Assembly: GCF_008520305.1 (NCBI RefSeq)
Contig: NZ_ML703291.1
Coordinates: forward strand, 1 to 48,438
Origin: Mesorhizobium sp. SARCC-RB16n
Lineage (GTDB): Bacteria > Pseudomonadota > Alphaproteobacteria > Rhizobiales > Rhizobiaceae
DNA length: 48,438 nt
Reading direction: 5' to 3'
The notes under the pieces were generated by a model. It was given only the letters and a program-made list of their open reading frames with translations. It had not been told where the DNA came from and ran no database searches. Every line of letters starts with the position of its first letter. Within the stretch, counting starts at the first letter, position 1. The translations under genes and the position numbers were made by a program. Below, in pieces: positions 1 to 8,972 of this stretch.

Positions 1-25
1 AACTCCCAAAACGTCATATGCGATT

Positions 26-70
26 CCCCTGCCCTCAAGGGGGAGATGCCCGGCGGGGCAGAGAGGGGCG
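26..70. repeat. Short GC-rich intergenic palindrome before nadD
   Basis: CTGCCC (29-34) and GGGCAG (56-61) form an inverted repeat in a G/C-rich stretch resembling the short intergenic repeats scattered through Mesorhizobium genomes. It ends just before the first ATG of nadD. Membership of a repeat family is an inference from memory; only the inverted repeat is seen directly. Confidence 0.4.
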
Positions 71-79
71 CCTAGCACC

Positions 80-712
80 ATGCTTTCGTCCCCTCAGCCC
101 ACGGCCCTCGCCAGCTACCTCAAGATGCCGCATGCCGAGAAGGGGCTGGCCGTCGGCCTGTTCGGCGGTTCGTTCAACCCACCGCATGCCGGCCACGCCC
201 TGGTTGCCGAAATCGCTTTGCGGCGCCTGGCGCTCGACCAGCTGTGGTGGATGGTAACCCCGGGCAATCCGCTGAAGAATACCAGGGAATTGGCGCCGCT
301 GGTCGAGCGGCTGCAGCTGTCGGAGCGGATCGCCAAGAACCCGAAGATCAAGGTCACCGCCTTCGAGGCGGCACACAATGTGCGCTACACCGCCGACACG
401 CTGGCTCTGGTCAAGGCGCGCAATCCCGGCGTCGACTTCGTCTGGATCATGGGCGCCGACTCCTTGCGTGATTTCCATCGCTGGCAGCGCTGGCGCGAGA
501 TCGTCATGACCTTCCCGATCGCGGTCATCGACCGTCCGGGCGCGACGCTGTCGTTTCTGTCATCGGTTGTCGCCAAGACTTTCGATTACGCCCGCATCGA
601 CGAAGGGGATGCGCCGAGGCTTGCACGGATGAGAGCGCCGGCCTGGACTTTCATCCACGGCCCGCGTTCCTCGCTGTCGTCGAGCGCGATCCGCGAGATG
701 GCGAAGGGATAA
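80..712 (+). CDS. nadD: Nicotinate-nucleotide adenylyltransferase NadD
   Basis: NadD adenylylates nicotinate mononucleotide to deamido-NAD in the cytoplasm, a late step of NAD synthesis. The nucleotidyltransferase signature GSFNPPHAGH lies at residues 30-39 and the second nucleotide-binding motif SSSAIRE near the C-terminus. Length (210 aa) is normal to slightly long. A second in-frame ATG at 125 (MPHAEKGL) would give a 195-residue protein closer to family N-termini, and the first ATG lies right after a repeat, so 125 is a real alternative start. In rhizobia nadD usually follows proA and precedes rsfS and rlmH; here two unrelated genes separate it from rsfS. Confidence 0.95.
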   Translation: MLSSPQPTALASYLKMPHAEKGLAVGLFGGSFNPPHAGHALVAEIALRRLALDQLWWMVTPGNPLKNTRELAPLVERLQLSERIAKNPKIKVTAFEAAHNVRYTADTLALVKARNPGVDFVWIMGADSLRDFHRWQRWREIVMTFPIAVIDRPGATLSFLSSVVAKTFDYARIDEGDAPRLARMRAPAWTFIHGPRSSLSSSAIREMAKG

Positions 713-807
713 GGCCTCTCCGCAGCGGGAAGAGCCAGCGTTTCGGCCGCCCGACATGTCGTTTTTACAGCGGTGTTTTCCCAGCCAATCAGCGATGCTG
801 GCCGGAC

Positions 808-2103
808 ATGGCAATTCAAACCAAGACCCAATTTGCAGTCGATCCTGAACAGGGCAGTGCCCCCACGCCGCTGATCGCGATTGCCAGCGTCATCGTGTCG
901 ATGGCGCTGATTGCCATCGGCAACGGGCTGATGTTCGCCTACATACCCGTCCGGCTCGGTGCGGAGGGGTTCGATCCGACCTGGGCCGGGCTGATCGTCA
1001 CCGGCCTGTCGGCCGGCGGTCTTGCCGGCTGCATCCTGACCGGGCCGCTGGTGCGCAGGGTCGGCCACGCACGCGCCTTCATGGTGCTATCGGCGCTGAT
1101 CGCGCTCTCCAATGCCGCCATCGGCGCCGGGCCGCACCCGCTGCTGTGGATCGGAGCGCGCGCGCTTTACGGCTTTGCCATATGCGGCCTGTTCATCGTC
1201 GCCCAGAGCTGGCTGAACGATGCCGTGGCCAACGCCATACGCGGCCGGGTGATGGCCTTCTTTTATGTCGCCTATGTCGCCGGGCTCGGCGTCGGCTACG
1301 CGACGCTGGCGCTGATCGATATCAAGACAGCGGATGCACCACTGATCGGCATCGTCTTCACCGCCTTGTCGATCCTTCCTGTCGGCTTGACACGTCTGGC
1401 GCAGCCACCGGCGCCGCAAGCGGCCTCGGTGGCACTGCGCCGGGCCTGGCGAATTTCGCCCGTCGGCGTCGCCGGCATGCTGGCGGTCGGCGGCCTGTCG
1501 ATGTCGATTTCCGGTTTCGCGCCGATCCATGCCACGGCCAAGGGCTACAGCCAGGCCGATGTGGCGCTGCTGCTTTCGGTGATGCCGCTCGGCACGCTGA
1601 TCCTGCAGCTTCCGTTGGGCTGGATCTCCGACCGGACCGATCGCCGCTACGTGCTGATCGGGGCATCCGCGCTGGCCGCGGCGGCAGGCATGTTGGCGCT
1701 CGGTTTCGATGGTGGCGCGCTGCCGGCGCTGCTGGTGATCTATGTGTTGTGGGACGGTGCTTCGGAATCGATCTACTCGCTGTCCAGCGCGCATGCCGCC
1801 GACCGCGCCGGCAAGGATGACATGGTGGCGCTATCCAGCTCGCTGCTGTTTGCCTGGTCGCTGGCGGGCTTCATCGTGCCCGGGATCGTGACGGCGCTCT
1901 CCGCCGCCTTCGGCACGCAGGCTTTCATCTATGTGGCTGTTGTCATTGCCTGCGCCTTCTGTCTGTTCGCGCTGTTGCGCGTGTTCATGAGGCAGTCCGT
2001 GCCGCCCACTGAAACTGGCAGCTTTGCACCGATGACGGCGCAGGCGCCGCTGCCGGTGGAACTCGCCTATGCGCCGGACGATGTCCGTCACAGGGACGAC
2101 TGA
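808..2103 (+). CDS. MFS transporter, YcaD-like
   Basis: A 431-residue major facilitator protein of the inner membrane. About twelve hydrophobic segments are visible, with the cytoplasmic loop motif GPLVRRVGHARA after TM2 and its second-half counterpart GWISDRTDRRY after TM8. The N-terminal 20 residues are polar and the C-terminal 30 are cytoplasmic. The pattern resembles the YcaD-like subgroup; the substrate cannot be read from sequence. Its stop codon directly abuts that of the convergent MscS gene with no intergenic base, so no dedicated terminator separates them. Confidence 0.85.
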   Translation: MAIQTKTQFAVDPEQGSAPTPLIAIASVIVSMALIAIGNGLMFAYIPVRLGAEGFDPTWAGLIVTGLSAGGLAGCILTGPLVRRVGHARAFMVLSALIALSNAAIGAGPHPLLWIGARALYGFAICGLFIVAQSWLNDAVANAIRGRVMAFFYVAYVAGLGVGYATLALIDIKTADAPLIGIVFTALSILPVGLTRLAQPPAPQAASVALRRAWRISPVGVAGMLAVGGLSMSISGFAPIHATAKGYSQADVALLLSVMPLGTLILQLPLGWISDRTDRRYVLIGASALAAAAGMLALGFDGGALPALLVIYVLWDGASESIYSLSSAHAADRAGKDDMVALSSSLLFAWSLAGFIVPGIVTALSAAFGTQAFIYVAVVIACAFCLFALLRVFMRQSVPPTETGSFAPMTAQAPLPVELAYAPDDVRHRDD

Positions 2104-2955
2104 TTATTGTTTGCGGGCCTCGGGCGGTGGCGCTTCCGGGGGTGGCAGCGGGATGGAGATGCCCTCGCTGTCGAAGGCCTGCTTGGCGCGCTTGGACATG
2201 TCGATCTGGGTTGCGAAATAGTCCGCCGCCGCGGTCCAGTAGCGCAAGGTGAGCGACACGGTCGTATCCCCGAGTGCGGCCACGAAGGCGATCGGCGCCG
2301 GTTCGCGGCGGATGCGTTTCTCGGCGCCGGCAATGGCAAGCAACGTCTTCTGCGCGCCGTCTATGTCGTTCCAGGAGCCGATGCTGAGCGTGATGTCGGT
2401 GCGGCGCACGCCGTTGCGAGTGAAATTGCGTACCGGCTGGTTCCACAGCGTCGAATTGGGCGCCAGTATGTAGACGCCGTCAGCGGTCCTGAGCTTGGTG
2501 GCGAAAAGGCCGATTTCCTCGATCGAACCGGCAATGGCGCCGACCTCGACGGATTCGCCGATGCGGAATGGCCGCAGCGCGAGCAGCATGATGCCGGCGG
2601 CGATGTTCTGCAGCGTGCCTTGCAGGGCAAGGCCGATGGCCAGGCCGATGGCACCGATCGCCGCGATGATCGATGCGGTCTGCACGCCGAACTGGCCGAG
2701 CACCATGATGACCACGAGGATCAGGATGGCGTAGCGCACGATCTTAGAAAAGAAATGCCGCAGCGTCGCGTCGAAACCGTGGATATGGCCGAGGCCAGCC
2801 GAGATCGAGCGCTCGGCGAGGTTGGCAACGATATAGCCGACCACCAAGAGTATGACGGCGCCGATGGCGGAGAAGGAATAGGAGACGACCAGCGTACTCA
2901 GCTCCGCGAGGCCGGCCTGGACGGTGAGAAGGGTGTTTTGGGGGTCGATCGGCAT
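2104..2955 (-). CDS. Small-conductance mechanosensitive channel, MscS family
   Basis: An inner-membrane channel that opens under membrane tension to release osmolytes. The 283-residue protein has three N-terminal membrane segments. The third is the Gly/Ala-rich pore helix, around residues 85-120 (AAIGAIGLAIGLALQGTL), followed by the MscS beta domain with PFRIGESVEVG and the alpha/beta C-terminal domain. Length matches E. coli MscS (286 aa). The C-terminus ends in a Pro/Glu-rich tail. It converges on the MFS gene with abutting stop codons. Transcription probably starts in the 150-bp gap shared with rsfS. Confidence 0.92.
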   Translation of the reverse strand: MPIDPQNTLLTVQAGLAELSTLVVSYSFSAIGAVILLVVGYIVANLAERSISAGLGHIHGFDATLRHFFSKIVRYAILILVVIMVLGQFGVQTASIIAAIGAIGLAIGLALQGTLQNIAAGIMLLALRPFRIGESVEVGAIAGSIEEIGLFATKLRTADGVYILAPNSTLWNQPVRNFTRNGVRRTDITLSIGSWNDIDGAQKTLLAIAGAEKRIRREPAPIAFVAALGDTTVSLTLRYWTAAADYFATQIDMSKRAKQAFDSEGISIPLPPPEAPPPEARKQ

Positions 2956-3197
2956 GGCGGGATTCCGGTTGGTCGGTCAGCCGATAACCGCTGCAGGGCG
3001 CCTGGGTTCCGATGTTTTTGCGTCTCGCGTGGAACAATATGCCAGTCGGCGAGTTCGCGTGAGTTGGGGCTCCGTCTTGAAACTGCAACGGAACTCTGCC
3101 TATCTAAGTGGTGTCACCTGCTTTCAGGGGTGATTTGGTTGTTCTTGCTGCGAAAGGAAATACACTGAGAACAGCACTGCGGAAGAAGGCCGATATC

Positions 3198-3575
3198 GTG
3201 CCTTCGCCGGCCAGGATCAGCGTAGACGACGCCGTGTCCCGTGCCATCAAGACAGTCCTTGCCAGTCTGGAAGACTCCAAGGCCGAAAATATTGTCTCAA
3301 TCGACATTCAGGGGAAATCGAGCCTCGGCGACTACATGGTCGTCGCGTCGGGTCGATCGCACCGTCATGTCGCGGCTGTCGCCGATCATCTCCTCAAGGC
3401 GCTCAAGGATGCCGGCCTCGGCACGGCGCGCGTCGAGGGACTGTCAGGCGCCGACTGGGTCCTGATCGATTCTGGCGATATCATCGTCCATGTCTTCCGC
3501 CCCGAAGTCCGCGAATTCTACAATCTCGAAAAGATGTGGCAGGCGCCGGACCTCGAGGAAGAGACCCTCCACTAA
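3198..3575 (+). CDS. rsfS: Ribosomal silencing factor RsfS
   Basis: RsfS (RsfA/YbeB/Iojap family) binds ribosomal protein L14 and blocks subunit joining when nutrients are scarce. The conserved core runs from DAVSRAIKTVLASLEDSKAE through GDYMVVASGRSHRH to the C-terminal FRPEVREFYNLEKMW. The start is uncertain. I chose GTG 3198, which has AGAAGG upstream. The frame stays open to GTG 3108, and a CTG at 3165 preceded by AAGGAA could also serve. rsfS followed by rlmH is a conserved pair in proteobacteria. Confidence 0.9.
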   Translation: MPSPARISVDDAVSRAIKTVLASLEDSKAENIVSIDIQGKSSLGDYMVVASGRSHRHVAAVADHLLKALKDAGLGTARVEGLSGADWVLIDSGDIIVHVFRPEVREFYNLEKMWQAPDLEEETLH

Positions 3576-3590
3576 GCCGATATTGTTTCG

Positions 3591-3635
3591 ATGCATGTCG
3601 TGCCCAGAACCGGTTCCCGCTTGGGTGACATGCAT
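3591..3635. repeat. Dispersed palindromic repeat, copy 1
   Basis: Arms ATGCATGTC and GACATGCAT, with an inner CCCA/TGGG pairing around a central ACCGGTT. It lies between rsfS and rlmH. A near-identical element occurs at 12769-12815, so this is a repeat family and not a one-off hairpin. Confidence 0.8.
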
Positions 3636-3656
3636 TAGCGGCTTATAGAGGCGAGG

Positions 3657-4139
3657 ATGAAGATTTCAGTTCATGCCGTGGGCCGAATGAAAGCCGGCCC
3701 CGAGCGGGAGTTGGCCGACCGCTATTTCGAGCGCTTCGCCAAGAGCGGGCCTGCGGTGGGGCTCGAATTCGCCGGGATCACCGAGATCGCCGAGGGCCGC
3801 GCGCAGAACGCCGCCGAGCGCCAGCGCGACGAAGGCTTGCGCCTGCAGGCGCAGCTGCAGCCAGGCACGGCCCTCATTCTGCTCGATGAGCGAGGCAAAA
3901 GCCTTACCTCCCAGGATTTCGCCGGTCGTATCGGACAGCTGCGCGATGCTGGACGCAAGGCGCTGGTGCTCGCCATAGGTGGCGCCGACGGCCACGATCC
4001 GCCACTGCGTGACCAGGCCGAACTGGTGATGTCGTTCGGGGCGCTCACCTGGCCGCATCAGCTGGTGCGCGTGATGCTGGGCGAACAACTCTACAGGGTG
4101 GCGACGATCCTGTCGGGCCATCCCTATCACAGATCCTGA
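3657..4139 (+). CDS. rlmH: 23S rRNA pseudouridine-1915 N3-methyltransferase RlmH
   Basis: A SPOUT-class methyltransferase that methylates pseudouridine 1915 in helix 69 of 23S rRNA on assembled 70S ribosomes. The 160-residue length fits. The SPOUT knot is visible as LAIGGADGHDP and MSFGALTWPHQLVRVMLGEQLYRV, and the C-terminus ends in HPYHRS, as is typical of the family. AGAGG precedes the ATG. Follows rsfS, separated by a palindromic repeat that may act on the shared transcript. Confidence 0.95.
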   Translation: MKISVHAVGRMKAGPERELADRYFERFAKSGPAVGLEFAGITEIAEGRAQNAAERQRDEGLRLQAQLQPGTALILLDERGKSLTSQDFAGRIGQLRDAGRKALVLAIGGADGHDPPLRDQAELVMSFGALTWPHQLVRVMLGEQLYRVATILSGHPYHRS

Positions 4140-4163
4140 ATGCCGCCGGGTCGCACCGAATTT

Positions 4164-4208
4164 AGCCCCAATGCCGCGTAAAATTCACCGTGGGGCTGCT
4201 TTTGCTTT
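4164..4208 (+). terminator. Possible terminator after rlmH
   Basis: AGCCCCA (4164-4170) and TGGGGCT (4191-4197) form a perfect 7-bp stem with a 20-nt loop, followed by GCTTTTGCTTT. The long loop makes it a weak candidate. Confidence 0.4.
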
Positions 4209-4296
4209 GCAAGGCGTTATTGCGAACCCCTTTGGGCGACAGGCGATAACATGGTTGATGATTCGTTAACGAAGCCGCGGATAGAATCGATCGCGA

Positions 4297-5646
4297 ATGT
4301 CTGAAGGCTGGAAATCGACGACGGGCTCATCGACGGGGGGCTCCTGGCGCGCGCGCTGCGGCATCGCGGCGGCGGTGGTGCTCCTGTCGCTCCATGCGGT
4401 GCGGGCCGAAAACACACTCGACAGGGCGCCCGATCCGGACCAGAGCCGTGCCGAATACGAGCAGGTTTCCAAGGAAATAACGCTATCGTCTGAGCGGCTG
4501 GCGAAGCTCGCCGCCGATATCGCTGCGGTCAAAAAGGACCACGCCTCGATCACTGCAGCACTGATCCAGTCGGCGATGACCGAGCAGAAGCTCGGCCAGG
4601 ACATCGAGGATATCGGCGCCAAGCTGGAAGGGCTGAAGGGCCAGCAACAGAAGATCCGCGCCTCGCTGGCGGCGCGGCGCGACGTGCTGGCCGAAGTGCT
4701 GGGAGCTCTGCAGCGCATGGGGCTCAATCCGCCGCCGGCGATCCTGGTCAAGCCGGAGGACGCGCTGTCGTCGGTGCGCAGCGCCATCCTGCTCGGCGCT
4801 GTGGTGCCGGAACTGCGCCAGCAGACCGACAGCCTGTTGGCCGACCTCAAGGAACAAACCCGGGTGACGGCCTCGATCGAGGCCGAACGGGCGCGGCTGA
4901 CGGCGGCGGTCGGCGACCAGACGGCGGAAAAGAAGCGGCTTGGCATGCTGCTGGAAGCCAAACAGAAGCTCGAAGCCGACACGCGGGCCCAGATGGCGGC
5001 CGAGCAGCAGCGTTCCGAGCAATTGGCGGCCAAGGCCAGCAGCCTGAAGGATCTGATCGCCTCGCTCGAAGCGCAGGCCGACAAGACCCGCAAGGCGGCC
5101 GACGCCGCCAAGGCAGCCGATGCGGCAAAGGCCGGCGGCACCGAGCCCGGTGGCGACCAGACGGCGTCGCTGCCGGTGCCCGAAGGCAACAGGTTGACCG
5201 CGGCGGCGCCTTTCTCGGCGCTGCAAGGACAGATCGCCCTGCCGGTCACCGGCCGCATCAAACTCCGGTTTGGCGCCGACGACGGTAACGGCGCCTTGAT
5301 GCTTGGGGACATGGTTGCGACACAATCGGGAGCCATCGTTACCGCGCCGGCGGATGGGAATGTGCTTTATGCGGGGCCTTTTCGCTCCTATGGTCAGCTC
5401 TTGATCCTCAATGCCGGCGACGGTTATCATGTCGTCTTGGCTGGGATGAGCAGAATCAGCGTCGCGACTGGCCAGTCAGTGCTCGCAGGAGAGCCGGTCG
5501 GCGCGATGGGAGAAGCCCGGGTGGCAAGCACCTCGGTTTCGAAGAATGGAAATGCCACGCCGGAGCTCTATGTCGAGTTCCGCAAGGATGGAAAACCCGT
5601 CGATCCGGCCCCATGGTGGGCGGACCGTTTTTCTGGAAGGACGTGA
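4297..5646 (+). CDS. EnvC-like murein hydrolase activator (degenerate LytM/M23 domain)
   Basis: A 449-residue periplasmic protein: N-terminal hydrophobic segment (about 22-37), a long Glu/Lys/Ala-rich coiled coil (about 45-270), a low-complexity Ala/Lys linker, then a C-terminal LytM domain (about 305-430). The LytM fold is recognisable from APADGNVLYAGPFRSYGQ and LILNAGDGYHVVLAG, but the zinc ligands of active M23 peptidases are missing: the first His-x3-Asp is absent and the HxH motif reads LAGMS. EnvC proteins of this type activate cell-division amidases rather than cut peptidoglycan themselves. Followed by ctpA one base after its stop, so the two are very likely co-transcribed. Confidence 0.85.
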   Translation: MSEGWKSTTGSSTGGSWRARCGIAAAVVLLSLHAVRAENTLDRAPDPDQSRAEYEQVSKEITLSSERLAKLAADIAAVKKDHASITAALIQSAMTEQKLGQDIEDIGAKLEGLKGQQQKIRASLAARRDVLAEVLGALQRMGLNPPPAILVKPEDALSSVRSAILLGAVVPELRQQTDSLLADLKEQTRVTASIEAERARLTAAVGDQTAEKKRLGMLLEAKQKLEADTRAQMAAEQQRSEQLAAKASSLKDLIASLEAQADKTRKAADAAKAADAAKAGGTEPGGDQTASLPVPEGNRLTAAAPFSALQGQIALPVTGRIKLRFGADDGNGALMLGDMVATQSGAIVTAPADGNVLYAGPFRSYGQLLILNAGDGYHVVLAGMSRISVATGQSVLAGEPVGAMGEARVASTSVSKNGNATPELYVEFRKDGKPVDPAPWWADRFSGRT

Positions 5647-5647
5647 A

Positions 5648-6979
5648 ATGATGCGGAAACTGTCGCTTCTGTTTGCCGGTGCGCTGATGGGCGCGTCCGC
5701 CATGAGCCTTGTCTATGGCGCACCCGGCTCGGCGGCGAATGCTGCAGGGTCGGAGACCTACAAGCAACTGGCGATCTTCGGCGACATCTTCGAGCGGGTG
5801 CGGGCGCAGTATGTGACCCCGCCCGACGACAAGTCGCTGGTCGAGAACGCCATCAACGGCATGTTGTCCTCGCTCGACCCGCATTCCTCCTACATGAACG
5901 CCGAGCAGGCGCAGGACATGCGCGTGCAGACCAAGGGCGAGTTCGGCGGCCTCGGCATCGAGGTCACCATGGAGAACGACTTGGTCAAGGTGATCACGCC
6001 GATCGACGACACGCCGGCCGCCAAGGCGGGCGTGCTGGCTGGCGACTATATCGCCAAGATCGACGGCGAGGAGGTTCGCGGCCTGACGCTCAACGACGCG
6101 GTCGACAAGATGCGTGGCCTGGTCAATACCCCGATCAAGCTGACCATCCTGCGCCAGGGCGCCGACAAGCCGATCGAGCTGACGGTCGTGCGCGACATCA
6201 TCAAGGTCAAGGCGGTCAAGTTCCGGGTCGAAAACGACATCGGTTACATGAAGATCACTTCCTTCACCGAAAAGACCTATGACGACCTCGAGAATGCCAT
6301 CGACACCATCAAGAAGCAGGTGCCGGACGACAAGCTCAAGGGCTATGTGCTCGACCTGCGCCTGAACCCGGGCGGCCTGCTCGACCAGGCGGTGAGCGTG
6401 TCGGATGCCTTCCTCAAGCGCGGCGAGATCGTCTCGACGCGCGGCCGCGATCCGAAGGACGTCACCCGCTTCGACGCCAAGCCCAAGCAGACCGACGACA
6501 TCAACGGCAAGCCGATGATCGTGCTCGTCAATGGCGGCTCGGCCAGCGCTTCGGAAATCGTCGCCGGCGCGCTGCAGGATCTGCGCCGCGTCACGGTGGT
6601 CGGCACGCAGTCCTTCGGCAAGGGCTCGGTGCAGACCATCATTCCGCTCGGCGAGAATGGCGCGCTCAGGCTGACGACGGCGCTCTATTACACGCCGTCG
6701 GGCAAATCGATCCAGGGCAAGGGCATCACGCCCGATATCAAGGTCGACCAGCCGCTGCCGCCGGAACTGCAGGGCAGGGACCTGACCCGCGGCGAATCCG
6801 ATCTCAAGGGCCATATCAAGGGCGCCGACGAGAGCAAGACCGGTTCCGGCTCGGCCGCCTATGTGCCGCCGGATCCGAAGGACGACCTGCAGCTCATCTA
6901 TGCCGAGCAGCTGCTGCGCGGCCAGAAGACCGATCCGTCCTTCCCGCCCAATCCGGAAAAGGCCGTGCTCAACCAGTAA
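5648..6979 (+). CDS. ctpA: Carboxy-terminal processing protease CtpA, S41 family
   Basis: A periplasmic serine protease that trims protein C-termini. Starting at the ATG at 5648 gives a clean signal peptide (residues 1-22). A PDZ domain lies around 85-170 (GGLGIEVTMEND, GVLAGDYIAKIDGEEV). The S41 catalytic core contains the nucleophile region GGSASASEI (Ser 298-302) and the general-base Lys 325 in SFGKGSVQT. Length (443 aa) is typical. Follows the EnvC-like gene with a one-base gap, as in many alphaproteobacteria, linking peptidoglycan hydrolase control and periplasmic proteolysis. A hairpin terminator follows. Confidence 0.95.
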   Translation: MMRKLSLLFAGALMGASAMSLVYGAPGSAANAAGSETYKQLAIFGDIFERVRAQYVTPPDDKSLVENAINGMLSSLDPHSSYMNAEQAQDMRVQTKGEFGGLGIEVTMENDLVKVITPIDDTPAAKAGVLAGDYIAKIDGEEVRGLTLNDAVDKMRGLVNTPIKLTILRQGADKPIELTVVRDIIKVKAVKFRVENDIGYMKITSFTEKTYDDLENAIDTIKKQVPDDKLKGYVLDLRLNPGGLLDQAVSVSDAFLKRGEIVSTRGRDPKDVTRFDAKPKQTDDINGKPMIVLVNGGSASASEIVAGALQDLRRVTVVGTQSFGKGSVQTIIPLGENGALRLTTALYYTPSGKSIQGKGITPDIKVDQPLPPELQGRDLTRGESDLKGHIKGADESKTGSGSAAYVPPDPKDDLQLIYAEQLLRGQKTDPSFPPNPEKAVLNQ

Positions 6980-7021
6980 GGCCGGCAACCGGTCTGGCCG
7001 GTTGAACGAAGCAATGCGATG

Positions 7022-7054
7022 CTGCCGGGACCGAAAGGTTCCGGCAGTTTGATT
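7022..7054 (+). terminator. Rho-independent terminator after ctpA
   Basis: An 11-bp stem, CTGCCGGGACC paired with GGTTCCGGCAG (one G-T wobble), with a GAAA tetraloop and then TTTGATT. It lies 42 bases after the ctpA stop and probably ends the envC-ctpA transcript. Confidence 0.7.
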
Positions 7055-7166
7055 CGGGGGGCAGGACCAGGCCTTCAGATACGGCGCCAAGGGGCGCCAG
7101 GATTGATGAATTCGTGCATGTCTTCCCGAAGCAGGTCGCCTTCGGACCGTGCACCGGGGACAGGGC

Positions 7167-8348
7167 TTGGCTGATATCGGCAAGGACATCGAACGCCCGC
7201 TTGGACAGACTGTCCGGGCGCCGCGTGCCGCCGGCAAGATCAGCGTAGGCATGGTCGCGGCGAGCGCGGTCGTGCTGGCCGTGGTCGGCGTCTCAGCCGC
7301 GATCGCGCTCAGGGAGAAGCCGTTTCGAAAACCGCAGGAAATAGCCGTTTCGACGCCGAAAGTGACTGCGACGGCCGAGCCCGCCGCGTCGCCTCCCTCA
7401 CTGGCCCCGGCAGCAACGCCAAAGGTGGAGACGCCGGCGAAGTCGGGCGGTCCGCAGATCATTCACGTCCAGACGGAAGAAGGCGATGGCCCTCCCAAGG
7501 CGGCAATCGTCATTCGCGATCCGTCGACGGTCGGCCAGAACCTCAAGATCGCGCATATTCCCGACAGGGCGCTGATCGAAACCAGTGAGACCGGGCCCTT
7601 GCCGATGCGCTCCGCCGATGGCAGGCGGCCGTTCGACGTCTATGCGCGGCCATGGTCCGGCACGCGCGGCGCACGTGTGGCGATCGTCATCGGCGGGCTC
7701 GCGGTTTCACAGACCGGCACCCAGGCGGCCATCGCCAAGCTGCCGGCGGAAGTGACGCTGGCTTTCGCGCCACAGGGCAACAGCATCGGCCGCTGGATGC
7801 AGGCCGCGAGGCAGAGCGGTCATGAGATCGTCATGCAGGTGCCGCTCGAGCCGTTCGACTATCCCAACGTCAACCCCGGCCGCAACACGCTGACGGTGGC
7901 GGCGACCCCTGAAGAGAATCTCAGGAATCTGCACTGGGCGCTGTCGCGGACGACGAACTATACAGGCGTCATGAATTATATGGGTGCACGTTTTTCCTCC
8001 GACGCGGCGGCGATGCAGCCGTTCATGGCCGAGCTTGGCAAAAGGGGCCTCGCCTATATCGACGACGGTTCGTCGGCGCGCAGTCTGGCGCCAGACATGG
8101 CTCTGAAGGACGGCGTGCCCTTCGTCGCCGGCGACACGGCTATCGATGCGGTGCAGGATCGCGGTGCCATCCTGAAGAAGCTCGACGGTCTCGAAGCGAC
8201 CGCGCGTGCCAAGGGTACCGCCGTCGGCATCGGCTCGGCTTTCGACCTGACGGTCGACGCGGTGTCGTCATGGGTGGCCGAGGCCAAGAAGCGCGGCATC
8301 GAGATCGTGCCGATTTCAGCAGTGGCTGTTGATCCGCAAAAAGGATAG
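7167..8348 (+). CDS. Divergent polysaccharide deacetylase family protein (YibQ-like)
   Basis: A membrane-anchored periplasmic protein: one transmembrane helix (about 30-50), a Pro/Ala-rich linker, then a divergent polysaccharide deacetylase domain (IVIGGLAVSQTGTQAAIAKLPAEVTLAF, QVPLEPFDYPNVNPG, NYMGARFSS). The family (Pfam Polysacc_deac_2) retains the NodB-like barrel; its substrate is unknown. I chose the TTG at 7167, preceded by GGGGACAGGG, which begins LADIGKDIERPLGQ and gives 393 aa. GTG 7149 is an alternative. It sits between ctpA and rppH, a conserved rhizobial order. Confidence 0.85.
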   Translation: MADIGKDIERPLGQTVRAPRAAGKISVGMVAASAVVLAVVGVSAAIALREKPFRKPQEIAVSTPKVTATAEPAASPPSLAPAATPKVETPAKSGGPQIIHVQTEEGDGPPKAAIVIRDPSTVGQNLKIAHIPDRALIETSETGPLPMRSADGRRPFDVYARPWSGTRGARVAIVIGGLAVSQTGTQAAIAKLPAEVTLAFAPQGNSIGRWMQAARQSGHEIVMQVPLEPFDYPNVNPGRNTLTVAATPEENLRNLHWALSRTTNYTGVMNYMGARFSSDAAAMQPFMAELGKRGLAYIDDGSSARSLAPDMALKDGVPFVAGDTAIDAVQDRGAILKKLDGLEATARAKGTAVGIGSAFDLTVDAVSSWVAEAKKRGIEIVPISAVAVDPQKG

Positions 8349-8378
8349 CCATCGGAAAACGGCTGGGAAGATTGACTG

Positions 8379-8900
8379 ATGGCAAAGACTGGCAAGGTCG
8401 ACCGCGAAACGCTGCCCTATCGCCCCTGTGTCGGGTTGATGATCCTCAATGGCGAGGGGCTTGTCTGGGTCGGGCATCGCATCGCCGAACCCGACAGCGA
8501 GTTCGCCGGCACGACGCAGCTCTGGCAGATGCCGCAAGGCGGCATCGACATGGGCGAGGAGCCACTGCGGGCGGCGGAGCGGGAGCTGTATGAGGAGACC
8601 GGCATGCGCAGCGTCTCGCTGCTGGCCGAAGCGCCGGACTGGATCAACTACGATCTGCCGGATCATCTCGTCGGCATAGCCTTCAAGGGCCGGTATCGCG
8701 GCCAGACGCAGAAATGGTTCGCGTTCCGCTTCCATGGCGATGCCAGCGAGATCCAGATCAACCCGCCGCCCGGCGGTCACACCGCCGAATTCGACAAATG
8801 GTCGTGGCGGCGGATGCAGGACCTTCCCGACCTCATCGTGCCGTTCAAGCGCAAGGTCTATGAAGATGTGGTGGCGGCGTTCAGCTATCTGGCGGGGTAG
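8379..8900 (+). CDS. rppH: RNA pyrophosphohydrolase RppH (Nudix)
   Basis: Removes pyrophosphate from the 5' end of transcripts, which starts 5'-dependent RNA decay; related enzymes also cleave dinucleoside polyphosphates. The Nudix box starts with GGIDMGEE at residues 54-61 and continues to REL-x-EE-x-GM ending at 76, with all catalytic Glu residues present. [11 protein letters not shown] near the N-terminus and the [16 protein letters not shown] helix near the C-terminus match RppH/IalA proteins. Length 173 aa is usual. Begins 30 bases after the preceding gene. Confidence 0.94.
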   Translation: MAKTGKVDRETLPYRPCVGLMILNGEGLVWVGHRIAEPDSEFAGTTQLWQMPQGGIDMGEEPLRAAERELYEETGMRSVSLLAEAPDWINYDLPDHLVGIAFKGRYRGQTQKWFAFRFHGDASEIQINPPPGGHTAEFDKWSWRRMQDLPDLIVPFKRKVYEDVVAAFSYLAG

Positions 8901-8972
8901 TCGCTCGCCTCTGGTCGAGATTGCCGCGCCGGTGCGGTGGTCGTATTGAAGGTCGATGCAACGAGGGTCGCC

